From Chitinibacter sp046530675 (GTDB taxonomy: Bacteria > Pseudomonadota > Gammaproteobacteria > Burkholderiales > Chitinibacteraceae): a DNA stretch of 64,000 bases. Shown here piece after piece: positions 1 to 7,579 of this stretch; position 1 is the first letter of the stretch, and each line of letters opens with the position of its first letter. Made by a program: the position numbers and the translations under genes. The DNA is taken from the NCBI RefSeq assembly GCF_046530675.1, contig NZ_CP172558.1, positions 558,001 through 622,000 on the forward strand. The letters run 5' to 3'. Under the pieces are notes generated by a model, which was given only the letters and a program-made list of their open reading frames with translations, did not search any database and was not told where the DNA came from.

Positions 1-2
1 TC

Positions 3-923
3 GCCAAGGCGCATCTGCCGCTATTGCTCGAAGCTTTTGCTTTCAGTCTGAATTACGCACTGGGCTTTATTCTGGTTCATCTGCTGCATTGCACGATTGC
101 AACCAAACAACCGGCAATGACCGCGGCGCATATCGCTGCTGCGCTGCCGAGCGAAGGCAATAGCAAGGCTTACCATAATCTGGTCGAATTGATGGTCAAG
201 GTCGTGCGGACACAATTTATCGCCATTCTGGGCAATGTCTTGCTGGCAATGCCAGTCGCGTTCGGGATTGCCTGGCTGTGGTGGATGCAACTGGGCGAGC
301 ATGTCGTCAACCCAGAAAAAGCTGCGCACATGCTGCACGATCTGATGCCGATTTCGGGTCTGGGCATACCGCATGCGGCGATTGCCGGTGCCTGCCTGTT
401 TCTGACCGGGCTGATTTCCGGTTATTACGATAACAAGGCGCTGTATAACAAAATCCCCGAGCGCATTGCCGCGCTGCCGCTGCTGCACAAAACCATCGGC
501 GAATATCGCAGCCAGAAGCTGGGTAAATACATCGAGCACAATCTGGGTGCGCTGGCGGGGAATTTCTATTTTGGCTTTATGCTCGGCTCAATCGGCACCA
601 TCGGTCTGTTGCTGGGTTTGCCAATTGATATTCGCCACATCACCTTTTCGGCGGCCAATTTATCGTTCGTATTTGCCGCCAATGATTTCCAGCTACCGAT
701 CTGGCTATTTGTCTGGGCCGCTTTTGGCGTCATGCTGATCGGGCTGACCAATCTGGTCGTCAGCTTTACCTTGGCACTGTGGGTCGCGCTGCGCTCGCGC
801 AAACGCAATTTGCGCGAATTAAAACCGGTGATCGGGCTGCTCTTCAAGCGTTTCTGGCAACGTCCGATTGATTTTTTTATTGCGCCCAAACCGCAAACCG
901 AGAAACCGAATGACGCCGCTTGA
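3..923 (+). CDS. Gcr-type site-specific recombinase, C-terminal part (5' end outside window)
   Basis: The frame is open to the left edge, so the visible ~307 residues are only the C-terminal part of a larger protein. The sequence is strongly hydrophobic, with membrane-like segments near ILGNVLLAMPVAFGIAWLW, GFMLGSIGTIGLLLGLPI and AAFGVMLIGLTNLVVSF. This pattern matches the SpecificRecomb family (Neisseria Gcr and relatives), which is annotated as a site-specific recombinase although it looks like an integral membrane protein and has no tyrosine or serine recombinase motif. The stop overlaps the start of the next gene by 14 bases, suggesting co-transcription. The family name is from recognition; the biochemical role is poorly supported. 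Confidence 0.72.
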   Translation, partial: AKAHLPLLLEAFAFSLNYALGFILVHLLHCTIATKQPAMTAAHIAAALPSEGNSKAYHNLVELMVKVVRTQFIAILGNVLLAMPVAFGIAWLWWMQLGEHVVNPEKAAHMLHDLMPISGLGIPHAAIAGACLFLTGLISGYYDNKALYNKIPERIAALPLLHKTIGEYRSQKLGKYIEHNLGALAGNFYFGFMLGSIGTIGLLLGLPIDIRHITFSAANLSFVFAANDFQLPIWLFVWAAFGVMLIGLTNLVVSFTLALWVALRSRKRNLRELKPVIGLLFKRFWQRPIDFFIAPKPQTEKPNDAA

Positions 924-1509
924 TCAACATTTCGACGCCATTTGCGATGCGCTGACCGGCCCCGGCTGGCTGGTGATTCCCGATTTTCTCGACGCCACCA
1001 GCGTTGGCGAATTGCACCAGCTGGCGCAACAACGTCGCGAGCAGTTCAACCGCGCCGGAGTGGGTCGTGAAGCGGGTCATCAGGTACACAACGATATTCG
1101 TGGCGATTCGGTGCTGTGGGTCGACAACGATGATCCGGCGATGCTCGCCGCCAATGCGCGCATGGCGGCATTGCAGCAACAGCTCAACCGCGAGCTGTTT
1201 CTGGGTCTTGCCGAGCTGGAATGGCATTTTGCCAGCTATCCGGCGGGCGCCTTTTACCAGCGCCATCTTGACCAGCACCGCAATCAGGACACGCGCGTTG
1301 TGACCGTCGTGCAATACCTGAACCCGCAATGGCAAGCGAGCGATGGCGGACAATTGCGGTTGTATCTGGATGACGCGCAACACGTCGACGTCACACCGCA
1401 TGGCGGCACGCTGGTGGTCTTTATGGCCAACCGCTTCGAGCACGAAGTCTTGCCCGCCACGCGCGAGCGGGTTTCGCTGACCGGCTGGTACCGCCGACGG
1501 GCAATTTAG
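910..1509 (+). CDS. 2OG-Fe(II) oxygenase (prolyl 4-hydroxylase/SM-20-like)
   Basis: The 199-residue product has the iron-binding triad of the 2-oxoglutarate dioxygenase fold: H119 and D121 in RHLDQH, and distal H178 in RFEHEV. It is followed by R187 in RERVSL, the usual position of the residue that binds the 2-oxoglutarate carboxylate. Family members hydroxylate protein or small-molecule substrates using O2 and 2-oxoglutarate; the substrate here cannot be told. A longer TTG-initiated frame exists at 868, but the ATG at 910 fits the start of the fold better. It overlaps the recombinase gene by 14 bases and is probably translated from the same message. No signal peptide, so cytoplasmic. Confidence 0.83.
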   Translation: MTPLDQHFDAICDALTGPGWLVIPDFLDATSVGELHQLAQQRREQFNRAGVGREAGHQVHNDIRGDSVLWVDNDDPAMLAANARMAALQQQLNRELFLGLAELEWHFASYPAGAFYQRHLDQHRNQDTRVVTVVQYLNPQWQASDGGQLRLYLDDAQHVDVTPHGGTLVVFMANRFEHEVLPATRERVSLTGWYRRRAI

Positions 1510-1522
1510 CAAATACTGATAT

Positions 1523-1571
1523 ATGTATCGGCGCATACGCCTTTGTGAATGCCGTCCATATAGACATACCC
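1523..1571. repeat. 49-bp palindromic repeat, copy 1
   Basis: This copy begins ATGTAT (GTAT at positions 3-6) and ends ATACCC, exactly 49 bp. Inner arms around TATATG and CATATA can pair. It starts 14 bp after the oxygenase stop, in the gap before the chitinase. A 72-codon open frame starting here is not convincing as a gene. Confidence 0.6.
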
Positions 1572-1773
1572 CCACGATCTATCAAGGCATTTTTATCGCC
1601 GAGAATGAGGGCTGCTTCATAACGATGCCCGCCCTCCTTCCTTTAGTCTCTGTTGACGTCTGGTTTGCCAACGGTGAACCAGACGAGCGCCTAAGACCGT
1701 TGCTGCCGAGTTCAGATCAGCCAGCAACAAGGCCAGACTAAAAAAACAAATCGATAGAGATGGAGACTATGTA

Positions 1774-3531
1774 ATGAAATCAAGTACCTTGATGCATCGT
1801 GCCCGACTGGTCAGCCTGCTGGCTGGCCTGATGCTCGCAGCCGGTGTCAGCGCTGCGACCTGGCAGGAAGGCAATACCTACACTGCAGGCACAGTCGTTG
1901 ATTACAACGGCAAAACCTATACCGCACTGGTGACGCATACGGCTTACGCTGGCGCAGGCTGGAATCCGGCGAGCACACCAACGCTGTGGAAAGAAACCGG
2001 CGTTAGCAGCGCGACACCGACGCCAGGACCGACCGCCACACCTGCTCCGACGGCGACAGCAACACCTGTACCGACGGCAATGCCAACACCGACGGCAACA
2101 GCAACGCAGTGCCCGATTCCACCGCTGGCTTACGGAACTTGGGTCTGGGATGATCTAGCGACTTGCTCCGGTCACATAGAGGGTGGCGCAACACCGGTTC
2201 CAACACCTCATGTACTACCAACAGCATCGCCAACCCCCAACACTGGCGTTCCGGCCTGGAGCAGCACAGCGGTCTATACCGGCGGCCAGCGCGTGAGCTA
2301 CAACGGCGCCGTGTACGAAGCCAAATGGTGGACACAGAACAATGTACCGGGCACCGAACAATGGGGTCCGTGGAAACTGGTAAGTGGTTCAACACCAACG
2401 CCAAGTCCGACTGTCGTGCCAACACCATCACCGATTCCGACTGCTACGCCAATCGCTACAGCGACGCCTGTACCAACTGCAACACCAGTTCCTACCGCGA
2501 CTGCCACGCCAGCACCAACTGCAACGCCTTGCGCGAGCGATTGCCCAACCTTGCCAAAACACGCCGTCGTCGGCTACTGGCATAACTTCGACAACGGTTC
2601 GGGCGTGATTCGTCTGAAAGACGTACCGGATGAATACGACATCATCAATGTCTCGTTTGCCGAAGGCGACCCTTGGACCAAGGGTAAAGCGGTCTTTGTC
2701 TTGGATAAATTATTCAACGAAGCCGAATTCCTGGCCGACATCAAAGCCAAACAGGCTGCCGGTAAAAAAGTACAGGTGTCGCTGGGCGGCGCCAACGGCG
2801 TGATCGTGCTCGATAGCCCGGCAGCACGCGATATCTTTATCAGCTCGATGGGCGACATCATTGCCAAATACGGCTTTGACGGCGTTGACGTGGATATCGA
2901 AAACAATCTGTCGATTGCCGCAGGCGAAGACTTCCGCAACCCGACTACACCACAAGTGGTGAATCTGGTCGCCGGTGTCAAAGCGCTGAAACAACGCTTT
3001 GGCAGCAACTTCACCGTAACGATGGCGCCTGAAGTGGCTTATGTTCAAGGCGGCTACGGCGTATCAGGCGGTATCTGGGGTGGCTACCTCGGCATCATCC
3101 ACGGCTTGCGCAATGAGCTGACGATGTTGCACGTTCAGCACTACAACACCGGTAGCATTTCGGGTAAAGACGACAAAAACTACACGCAAGGTACGGTTGA
3201 TTTCCAAGTCGCCATGACCGATATGTTGCTGACTGGCTTTAACGTCGGTCGTGACCCCAATAAATTCTTCCCACCACTGCGTGCCGATCAAGTCGGCTTT
3301 GGCGTGCCATCAACGGCCAGCGCAGCACCAGCGGGCGGTTTTATTTCGGTTGCCGACACACAAAAAGCGCTCGACTGCCTGATGAAACTGCAAAACTGCG
3401 GTAGCTACAAGCCTGCCGCGGCGCAGCCAGATTTGCGCGGCGTAATGACCTGGTCGATTAACTGGGATAAAACCACCGGTTACAACTTCGCCAAAGGTCA
3501 TAAAGCGTATTTCAATACCTACCCGCAATAA
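1774..3531 (+). CDS. Secreted GH18 chitinase with two CBM5/12 modules
   Basis: This 585-residue secreted enzyme hydrolyses chitin. Residues 1-28 are a signal peptide ending AGVSAA. A first CBM5/12 (ChtBD3) module spans about 29-77 and a second about 160-203 (AWSSTAVY...EQWGPWKLV). Both are joined by Pro/Thr-rich linkers (78-112, 204-252) made of short TPTAT-like repeats. Residues 113-131 form a small two-cysteine segment between linkers that I do not recognise. The GH18 domain runs from about 263 to the end, and its active-site motif DGVDVDIE lies at 369-376 with catalytic acid E376. The layout resembles the bacterial ChiC/ChiD type. A GGAGA ribosome-binding site precedes the ATG, and a strong terminator follows at 3551, so the gene is monocistronic. 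Confidence 0.95.
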   Translation: MKSSTLMHRARLVSLLAGLMLAAGVSAATWQEGNTYTAGTVVDYNGKTYTALVTHTAYAGAGWNPASTPTLWKETGVSSATPTPGPTATPAPTATATPVPTAMPTPTATATQCPIPPLAYGTWVWDDLATCSGHIEGGATPVPTPHVLPTASPTPNTGVPAWSSTAVYTGGQRVSYNGAVYEAKWWTQNNVPGTEQWGPWKLVSGSTPTPSPTVVPTPSPIPTATPIATATPVPTATPVPTATATPAPTATPCASDCPTLPKHAVVGYWHNFDNGSGVIRLKDVPDEYDIINVSFAEGDPWTKGKAVFVLDKLFNEAEFLADIKAKQAAGKKVQVSLGGANGVIVLDSPAARDIFISSMGDIIAKYGFDGVDVDIENNLSIAAGEDFRNPTTPQVVNLVAGVKALKQRFGSNFTVTMAPEVAYVQGGYGVSGGIWGGYLGIIHGLRNELTMLHVQHYNTGSISGKDDKNYTQGTVDFQVAMTDMLLTGFNVGRDPNKFFPPLRADQVGFGVPSTASAAPAGGFISVADTQKALDCLMKLQNCGSYKPAAAQPDLRGVMTWSINWDKTTGYNFAKGHKAYFNTYPQ

Positions 3532-3550
3532 GTACGATAAGCCACAAGAC

Positions 3551-3580
3551 AAAGCCCCCTCAAAGCAGGGGGCTTTTTTC
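3551..3580 (+). terminator. Rho-independent terminator after chitinase
   Basis: Arms AGCCCCCT (3553-3560) and AGGGGGCT (3567-3574) enclose a 6-nt loop and are followed by a T run. The structure starts 20 bp after the chitinase stop codon. Confidence 0.9.
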
Positions 3581-3600
3581 GTATTAAAGGAAACACCTAG

Positions 3601-3622
3601 ACCCCGGCTTTCGCCGGGGCGA
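3601..3622. repeat. REP-like GC-rich hairpin
   Basis: CCCCGGC (3602-3608) and GCCGGGG (3613-3619) pair around a TTTC loop, followed by CGACG. Hairpins of this sort are common intergenic repeats in proteobacteria. It has no T tract and lies just beyond the chitinase terminator. Confidence 0.5.
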
Positions 3623-3726
3623 CGAATAAATCAGCGTATCCTAAAGAAAATTGCTGATGGCACTGCAGAGCCAGTAAAATCGTTTTAAGCTGATTGCTTA
3701 GATTCGGGCTCTGCGCATACCAACAC

Positions 3727-3775
3727 ATGTATTGCCGCCCAAACCAATAAATTATTAGCCTTCAAGGCAATACCC
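3727..3775. repeat. 49-bp palindromic repeat, copy 2
   Basis: It begins ATGTATTGCC and ends GGCAATACCC, 49 bp, with 8-bp perfect arms GTATTGCC/GGCAATAC. It ends 15 bp before the copper chaperone start, directly upstream of the AAGGA ribosome-binding site, so it lies in the 5' untranslated region or promoter of that gene. Confidence 0.75.
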
Positions 3776-3789
3776 CATAAGGATATACA

Positions 3790-4260
3790 ATGTTCAAACA
3801 ATGGCTGATTGCTGCAACCCTGCTTGGCGCGACCGCTCTGGTACAGGCGCACGACTACACGATGGGCACACTCACCATCGAGCACCCCTGGGCGCGCGCA
3901 ACGGTCGCTGGCGCAGTAAATAGCGCGGTATTTATGAACATCAAGACCGAGACCGACGATCAGCTGCTGAGCGTCAGTGGCGACATCGCGCAAACCATCG
4001 AAATTCACGAAATGAAAATGGCCGATGGCACGATGAAAATGCGCCAGCTCACCCGCCTCGATTTGAGCAAGGGCAGCGAAACCCGACTCGCGCCGGGCGG
4101 CAACCATATCATGCTGTTCGGCCTGAAACGGCAATTGCTCGAAGGTGAAAAATTCCCGCTGACACTCAAGTTTGCCAAGGCTGGCGAATTGAAAGTCGAT
4201 GTCAAAGTAGAAAGCCAGATGTATAAGCCCTCTGGCCATCAAGGACATAAAGGGCATTAA
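3790..4260 (+). CDS. PCuAC-type periplasmic copper chaperone
   Basis: The 156-residue protein has a signal peptide (1-20, ending LVQA) and the full PCuA(C) copper motif H-X10-M-X21-H-X-M: H73, M84, H106 and M108. The family binds Cu(I) in the periplasm and delivers it to the CuA site of cytochrome oxidase, together with Sco proteins. The C-terminus is His-rich (SGHQGHKGH), a possible extra metal site. An AAGGA ribosome-binding site lies 6 bases before the ATG. No oxidase assembly genes are adjacent; the next gene, a chromate transporter, is convergent. Confidence 0.9.
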   Translation: MFKQWLIAATLLGATALVQAHDYTMGTLTIEHPWARATVAGAVNSAVFMNIKTETDDQLLSVSGDIAQTIEIHEMKMADGTMKMRQLTRLDLSKGSETRLAPGGNHIMLFGLKRQLLEGEKFPLTLKFAKAGELKVDVKVESQMYKPSGHQGHKGH

Positions 4261-4317
4261 TTTTCCTGGGCGGGCTTTATTGATCAGAACTGCTGGCGTT
4301 GAATTTTTGCAGGTGCG

Positions 4318-4380
4318 TGCTCGCCTGCAAGGTACACCGGTGTGCCCGCGAAGCATTGCACATCGCGGGCAACACCAGCT
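4318..4380. repeat. REP-like dispersed repeat, copy A
   Basis: The stretch from TCGCCTGCAAG through CACCGGTGTGCCCGCGAAG to CGCGGGCAA can be aligned to 36487-36556 over about 60 bp, with most positions identical by eye. Self-complementary arms around CCCGCGA and TCGCGGG form a hairpin. It lies between the convergent copper chaperone and chromate transporter genes. Confidence 0.6.
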
Positions 4381-4387
4381 CACAAGG

Positions 4388-5725
4388 TCACAAGGTCACA
4401 AACATCCCCGCCAGTGCGCACAGCACAATCACTTCGATCACATTGCGCTTGAATTTGAGCAGCGCCACCGCTGCCGCCAGCGCCAGCAAGGCCGATACCC
4501 AGTCAAACCGGCCTTGCTGACTCGCAGGCCAGAACACATGGTCGGCAAAGAACAGCGCCAGATTGACAATCACGCCGACCACCGCAGCAGTAATTGCCGT
4601 CAACGGCGCGGTAAATTTCAGGTCATCGTGCGTCGATTCGACCAAGGGGCCACCGGCCAGGATGAAAACGAATGACGGCAGGAATGTAAACCACGTCACC
4701 AGACACGCTGCGACACTACCGGCCAGCAAAAGCTGATCCGGGCCAAACAAGCCCTGCACATAAGCACCGACAAAGCCGACAAAAGCCACGACCATGATTA
4801 GCGGCCCCGGTGTCGTTTCGCCCAGCGCCAGCCCATCGACCATTTGCACTGGCGTCAGCCAGCCATAGTGCAGCACAGCGCCCTGATACACATAGGGCAA
4901 CACGGCGTACGCGCCGCCAAATGTCAGCAGCGCAGCCTTGGTAAAAAACCAGCCCATTTGCGTCAGCGTATGCTGCCAGCCGAAAGACGCCGTCAATGCC
5001 GCCATCGGCAACGCCCACAGCAACAGTCCGACGGCCAGCACCGACGCGAGCTTACGCCAGCGAAAGCGGGCATGTTCAGGCGTCGGCGTGTCGTCATCAA
5101 TCAGCGCGGCGCCGTACGACTTCTGCGCTGCAGCATGGCCGCCGCCGACTTGAAAATACTGCGGCATATAGCGGCCACCCAGCCAGCCGAGCAGCGCAGC
5201 AAACGCAACAATCAGCGGAAATGGCAGTTGCAAAGCAAACAGCGCGACAAAAGCCGCTGCAGCAATCGCCCACAGCACCCGGTTTTTCAGCGCACGCGAA
5301 CCGATCCGGTGCGCGGCCTGAAATACAATCGCGGTCACCGCCGGTTTGATCCCGTAAAACAGTCCGGCAATCAGTGGCTGATTGCCAAATGTCATATAAA
5401 CCCAGGATACTGCCACGAGTATGACCAGCGAAGGCAATACAAACAAAGCCCCGGCAACAATACCCCCAAGGCGTTTATGCATCAGCCAGCCAATATACGT
5501 CGCCAGCTGCTGTGCCTCGGGGCCCGGCAACAGCATGCAGTAATTGAGCGCATGCAGAAAACGTCGCTCGGAAATCCAGCGCCGACGTTCGACCAGCTCC
5601 TGATGCATGATGGCGATCTGCCCTGCGGGCCCGCCAAAGCTGATAAAACCCAATTTCAGCCAGAATATAAATGCCTGCCAGAAACTCACTGGCTGCGGCG
5701 CGGTGCTAGGGTCTTGATGATCCAT
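4388..5725 (-). CDS. chrA: Chromate transporter, two-domain ChrA (CHR family)
   Basis: The 445-residue membrane protein has the CHR-family pattern. The N-terminal half carries FGGPAGQIAIMHQELV and LPGPEAQQLATYIG; the C-terminal half carries the paralogous FGGAYAVLPYVYQ and LGETTPGPLIMVVAFVG. The two-domain family exports chromate from the cytoplasm, often driven by proton motive force. The ATG at 5725 was chosen over one 27 bases upstream because AAAAGGAT is correctly spaced before it and because FWQAFIFWLKLGFISFGG is the usual start of the family. No chrB regulator is adjacent. A role in chromate resistance is inferred from the family alone. Confidence 0.9.
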   Translation of the reverse strand: MDHQDPSTAPQPVSFWQAFIFWLKLGFISFGGPAGQIAIMHQELVERRRWISERRFLHALNYCMLLPGPEAQQLATYIGWLMHKRLGGIVAGALFVLPSLVILVAVSWVYMTFGNQPLIAGLFYGIKPAVTAIVFQAAHRIGSRALKNRVLWAIAAAAFVALFALQLPFPLIVAFAALLGWLGGRYMPQYFQVGGGHAAAQKSYGAALIDDDTPTPEHARFRWRKLASVLAVGLLLWALPMAALTASFGWQHTLTQMGWFFTKAALLTFGGAYAVLPYVYQGAVLHYGWLTPVQMVDGLALGETTPGPLIMVVAFVGFVGAYVQGLFGPDQLLLAGSVAACLVTWFTFLPSFVFILAGGPLVESTHDDLKFTAPLTAITAAVVGVIVNLALFFADHVFWPASQQGRFDWVSALLALAAAVALLKFKRNVIEVIVLCALAGMFVTL

Positions 5726-5944
5726 CTTTATCCTTTTTAGCCATCTCAACATCGTTGGTGTTTTATTTGTATGCGGGCGACATTTTACCCAAGCATTTCG
5801 GTGATCAAGGAAAACCCTTTAGATGAAATAACGCTATACAAAGCATTGCAGCCACTAAGCAGCGGTGAAACCGCGGTGAAACAGCGCAAATTCTTTACAG
5901 ATTTCGCCAGCAACGCCATCATTTGCGCTCACCGGAGATCTTGT

Positions 5945-7453
5945 ATGTGGCGCTTTATTTTTTGTTTGACCCTGATTTGGCCAATGACTGCACCAGCAGC
6001 AGGCGAAACCTCCGAGTTTCAAAAACAGGTCGCCGATCTGGTCGCGCTGCGCAATGAGGCCTATCAATTTGCCGTCAAACATAAAATCACCGAGCAAAAA
6101 ACACCGGCACTGACTCGAGCGCAAAGCAATCAGATGCGCGAGCTGGCTTTGCGTTATATCGAGCTGCGCGCCCAGCTACTGCCTTATGCAAGCAACGTTG
6201 CTGCGCTGTTTCAAAACAATGTCAAACTCGTCCTGAGCACCGAGCGCGCTACCGACGCCGACCAAATTCTGAACACAGCACCGTCCAGCCTGAACAAAGG
6301 TTTGCGCACCGTTTACGTCAACCCGAATGACGTCAAAGGCGATCAACTGCTGCACGATATTCAGCGCGGGCTTGCCGCCGCGCTGGTGCTGATGGATAGC
6401 TATCAAATCGCCATCGAGCCCTACCGCGACAATCCGACCATCGGCTATTTGCTGACCTACGATGTGCGCAATCAAACGACGCTACGCGAGCTGTCGAATA
6501 ATTATTACTCATCGGAATATCGCATTCGCCTGCAACGCGCGACGCAATTTGTCGATCAGTTAATGAGTAATCGCCGCAGTAAGGGCATCGCCGCGAGTGA
6601 GCTGGAAAACGACTATTACGCACTCAGCCAAAGCACGGTCTGGTATGTCACGCTGCGACAGGGCAACCCATTTGCGATCACTGGCTCATTGCGCCACTTG
6701 TTCAACACCGTCGGCCAGGAAGAGCAAAACCTGCAAAACACACTCAGCTACGGCTTGAGCATGGGCTTTGGCAATATGATAGGGCTGGTGAAAACCCGCG
6801 ACGGCAAACTGTCCAAACTCAAATCCAGCGACGTCGCCGCGCTGGAAAAGCAGCTCAAACCGCTGGATATTTTGCTGGAGAAAACACCATTTCGTCTCAG
6901 CGATAAAATGATTCCCGGTCATTACGGCCATGTCGCCATCTGGCTGGGCAGCGAGCAGGAGCTGCGCGACATCGGGGTGTGGGATCAAATTCCGCCGCAA
7001 TACCAAGGCAAAATCCGCAATGGCGGGCGCATCGTCGAAGCGCTGCGCAGCGGCGTCACGATCAGCAGCTTGCAGCAATTTCTAGACATTGACGACTTGC
7101 TCGTGCTGCGCGCCAGCGCCGACATCGGCGCGCCGTATAAAAAAACAGCCGCGCTCACGGCGATTGAACAAGTCGGCAAGGAGTACGATTTTAATTTTGA
7201 CGTCCTGACACACGAGCGCATCGTCTGCTCCGAGCTCGCCTACGTCGTCTTCCCCGAGATGCCGTGGCCGCTGGCCAAAACGCTAGGCCGCTACACGATC
7301 AGCCCCGACAACGTCGCACAACTGGCCATCAGCGAAAAACCGCTGCTCGACCCCATCATCATTTACCGCGACGGCCAGCCGATCAAAAACGATTTGCGCA
7401 ATGAACTCGTCAAACTGATTGCACCACAGAGCGCGGTGGTGGCGCAGAAATAA
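5945..7453 (+). CDS. YiiX/YebB-like NlpC/P60-type cysteine hydrolase, exported
   Basis: The 502-residue protein starts with a signal peptide (MWRFIFCLTLIWPMTAPAAG) at the ATG preceded by CGGAGATC; the frame is open further upstream, but that part looks non-coding. The N-terminal half is helical and unrecognised. The C-terminal half has the permuted NlpC/P60 signature: PGHYGHVAIWLG with the catalytic His, and later HERIVCSELAYVVF with the catalytic Cys. Relatives cleave amide or ester bonds in cell wall or lipid-linked substrates; the substrate here is unknown. It is divergent from chrA and ends just before a palindromic repeat. Confidence 0.75.
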   Translation: MWRFIFCLTLIWPMTAPAAGETSEFQKQVADLVALRNEAYQFAVKHKITEQKTPALTRAQSNQMRELALRYIELRAQLLPYASNVAALFQNNVKLVLSTERATDADQILNTAPSSLNKGLRTVYVNPNDVKGDQLLHDIQRGLAAALVLMDSYQIAIEPYRDNPTIGYLLTYDVRNQTTLRELSNNYYSSEYRIRLQRATQFVDQLMSNRRSKGIAASELENDYYALSQSTVWYVTLRQGNPFAITGSLRHLFNTVGQEEQNLQNTLSYGLSMGFGNMIGLVKTRDGKLSKLKSSDVAALEKQLKPLDILLEKTPFRLSDKMIPGHYGHVAIWLGSEQELRDIGVWDQIPPQYQGKIRNGGRIVEALRSGVTISSLQQFLDIDDLLVLRASADIGAPYKKTAALTAIEQVGKEYDFNFDVLTHERIVCSELAYVVFPEMPWPLAKTLGRYTISPDNVAQLAISEKPLLDPIIIYRDGQPIKNDLRNELVKLIAPQSAVVAQK

Positions 7454-7527
7454 CTTCGTGGATCACTGAATGAATACGGAGCGGGCTGGCAGATTCAGAC
7501 ACAAGCCATGCCAGACATACATGACAA

Positions 7528-7576
7528 TAGTATTTGCTTGAACATCAATCATTAAGCGACATACAAAGCAATACCC
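7528..7576. repeat. 49-bp palindromic repeat, copy 3
   Basis: It begins TAGTATTTGCTT and ends AAGCAATACCC, 49 bp, with arms GTATTTGCTT and AAGCAATAC differing by one inserted T. It lies between two convergent genes, 4 bp beyond the end of the GGDEF-EAL gene, where it could act as a terminator for either strand. Confidence 0.72.
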
Positions 7577-7579
7577 CTA

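Noticed and set aside
1523..1741. 72-codon open frame before the chitinase gene.
   Set aside because: It starts inside a palindromic repeat and has no ribosome-binding site or recognisable product.
5417..5465. A 49-bp unit with GAGTAT and ATACCC ends inside chrA.
   Set aside because: The encoded VAGALFVLPSLVIL-type stretch is a normal conserved membrane segment of ChrA, with no sign of an insertion.
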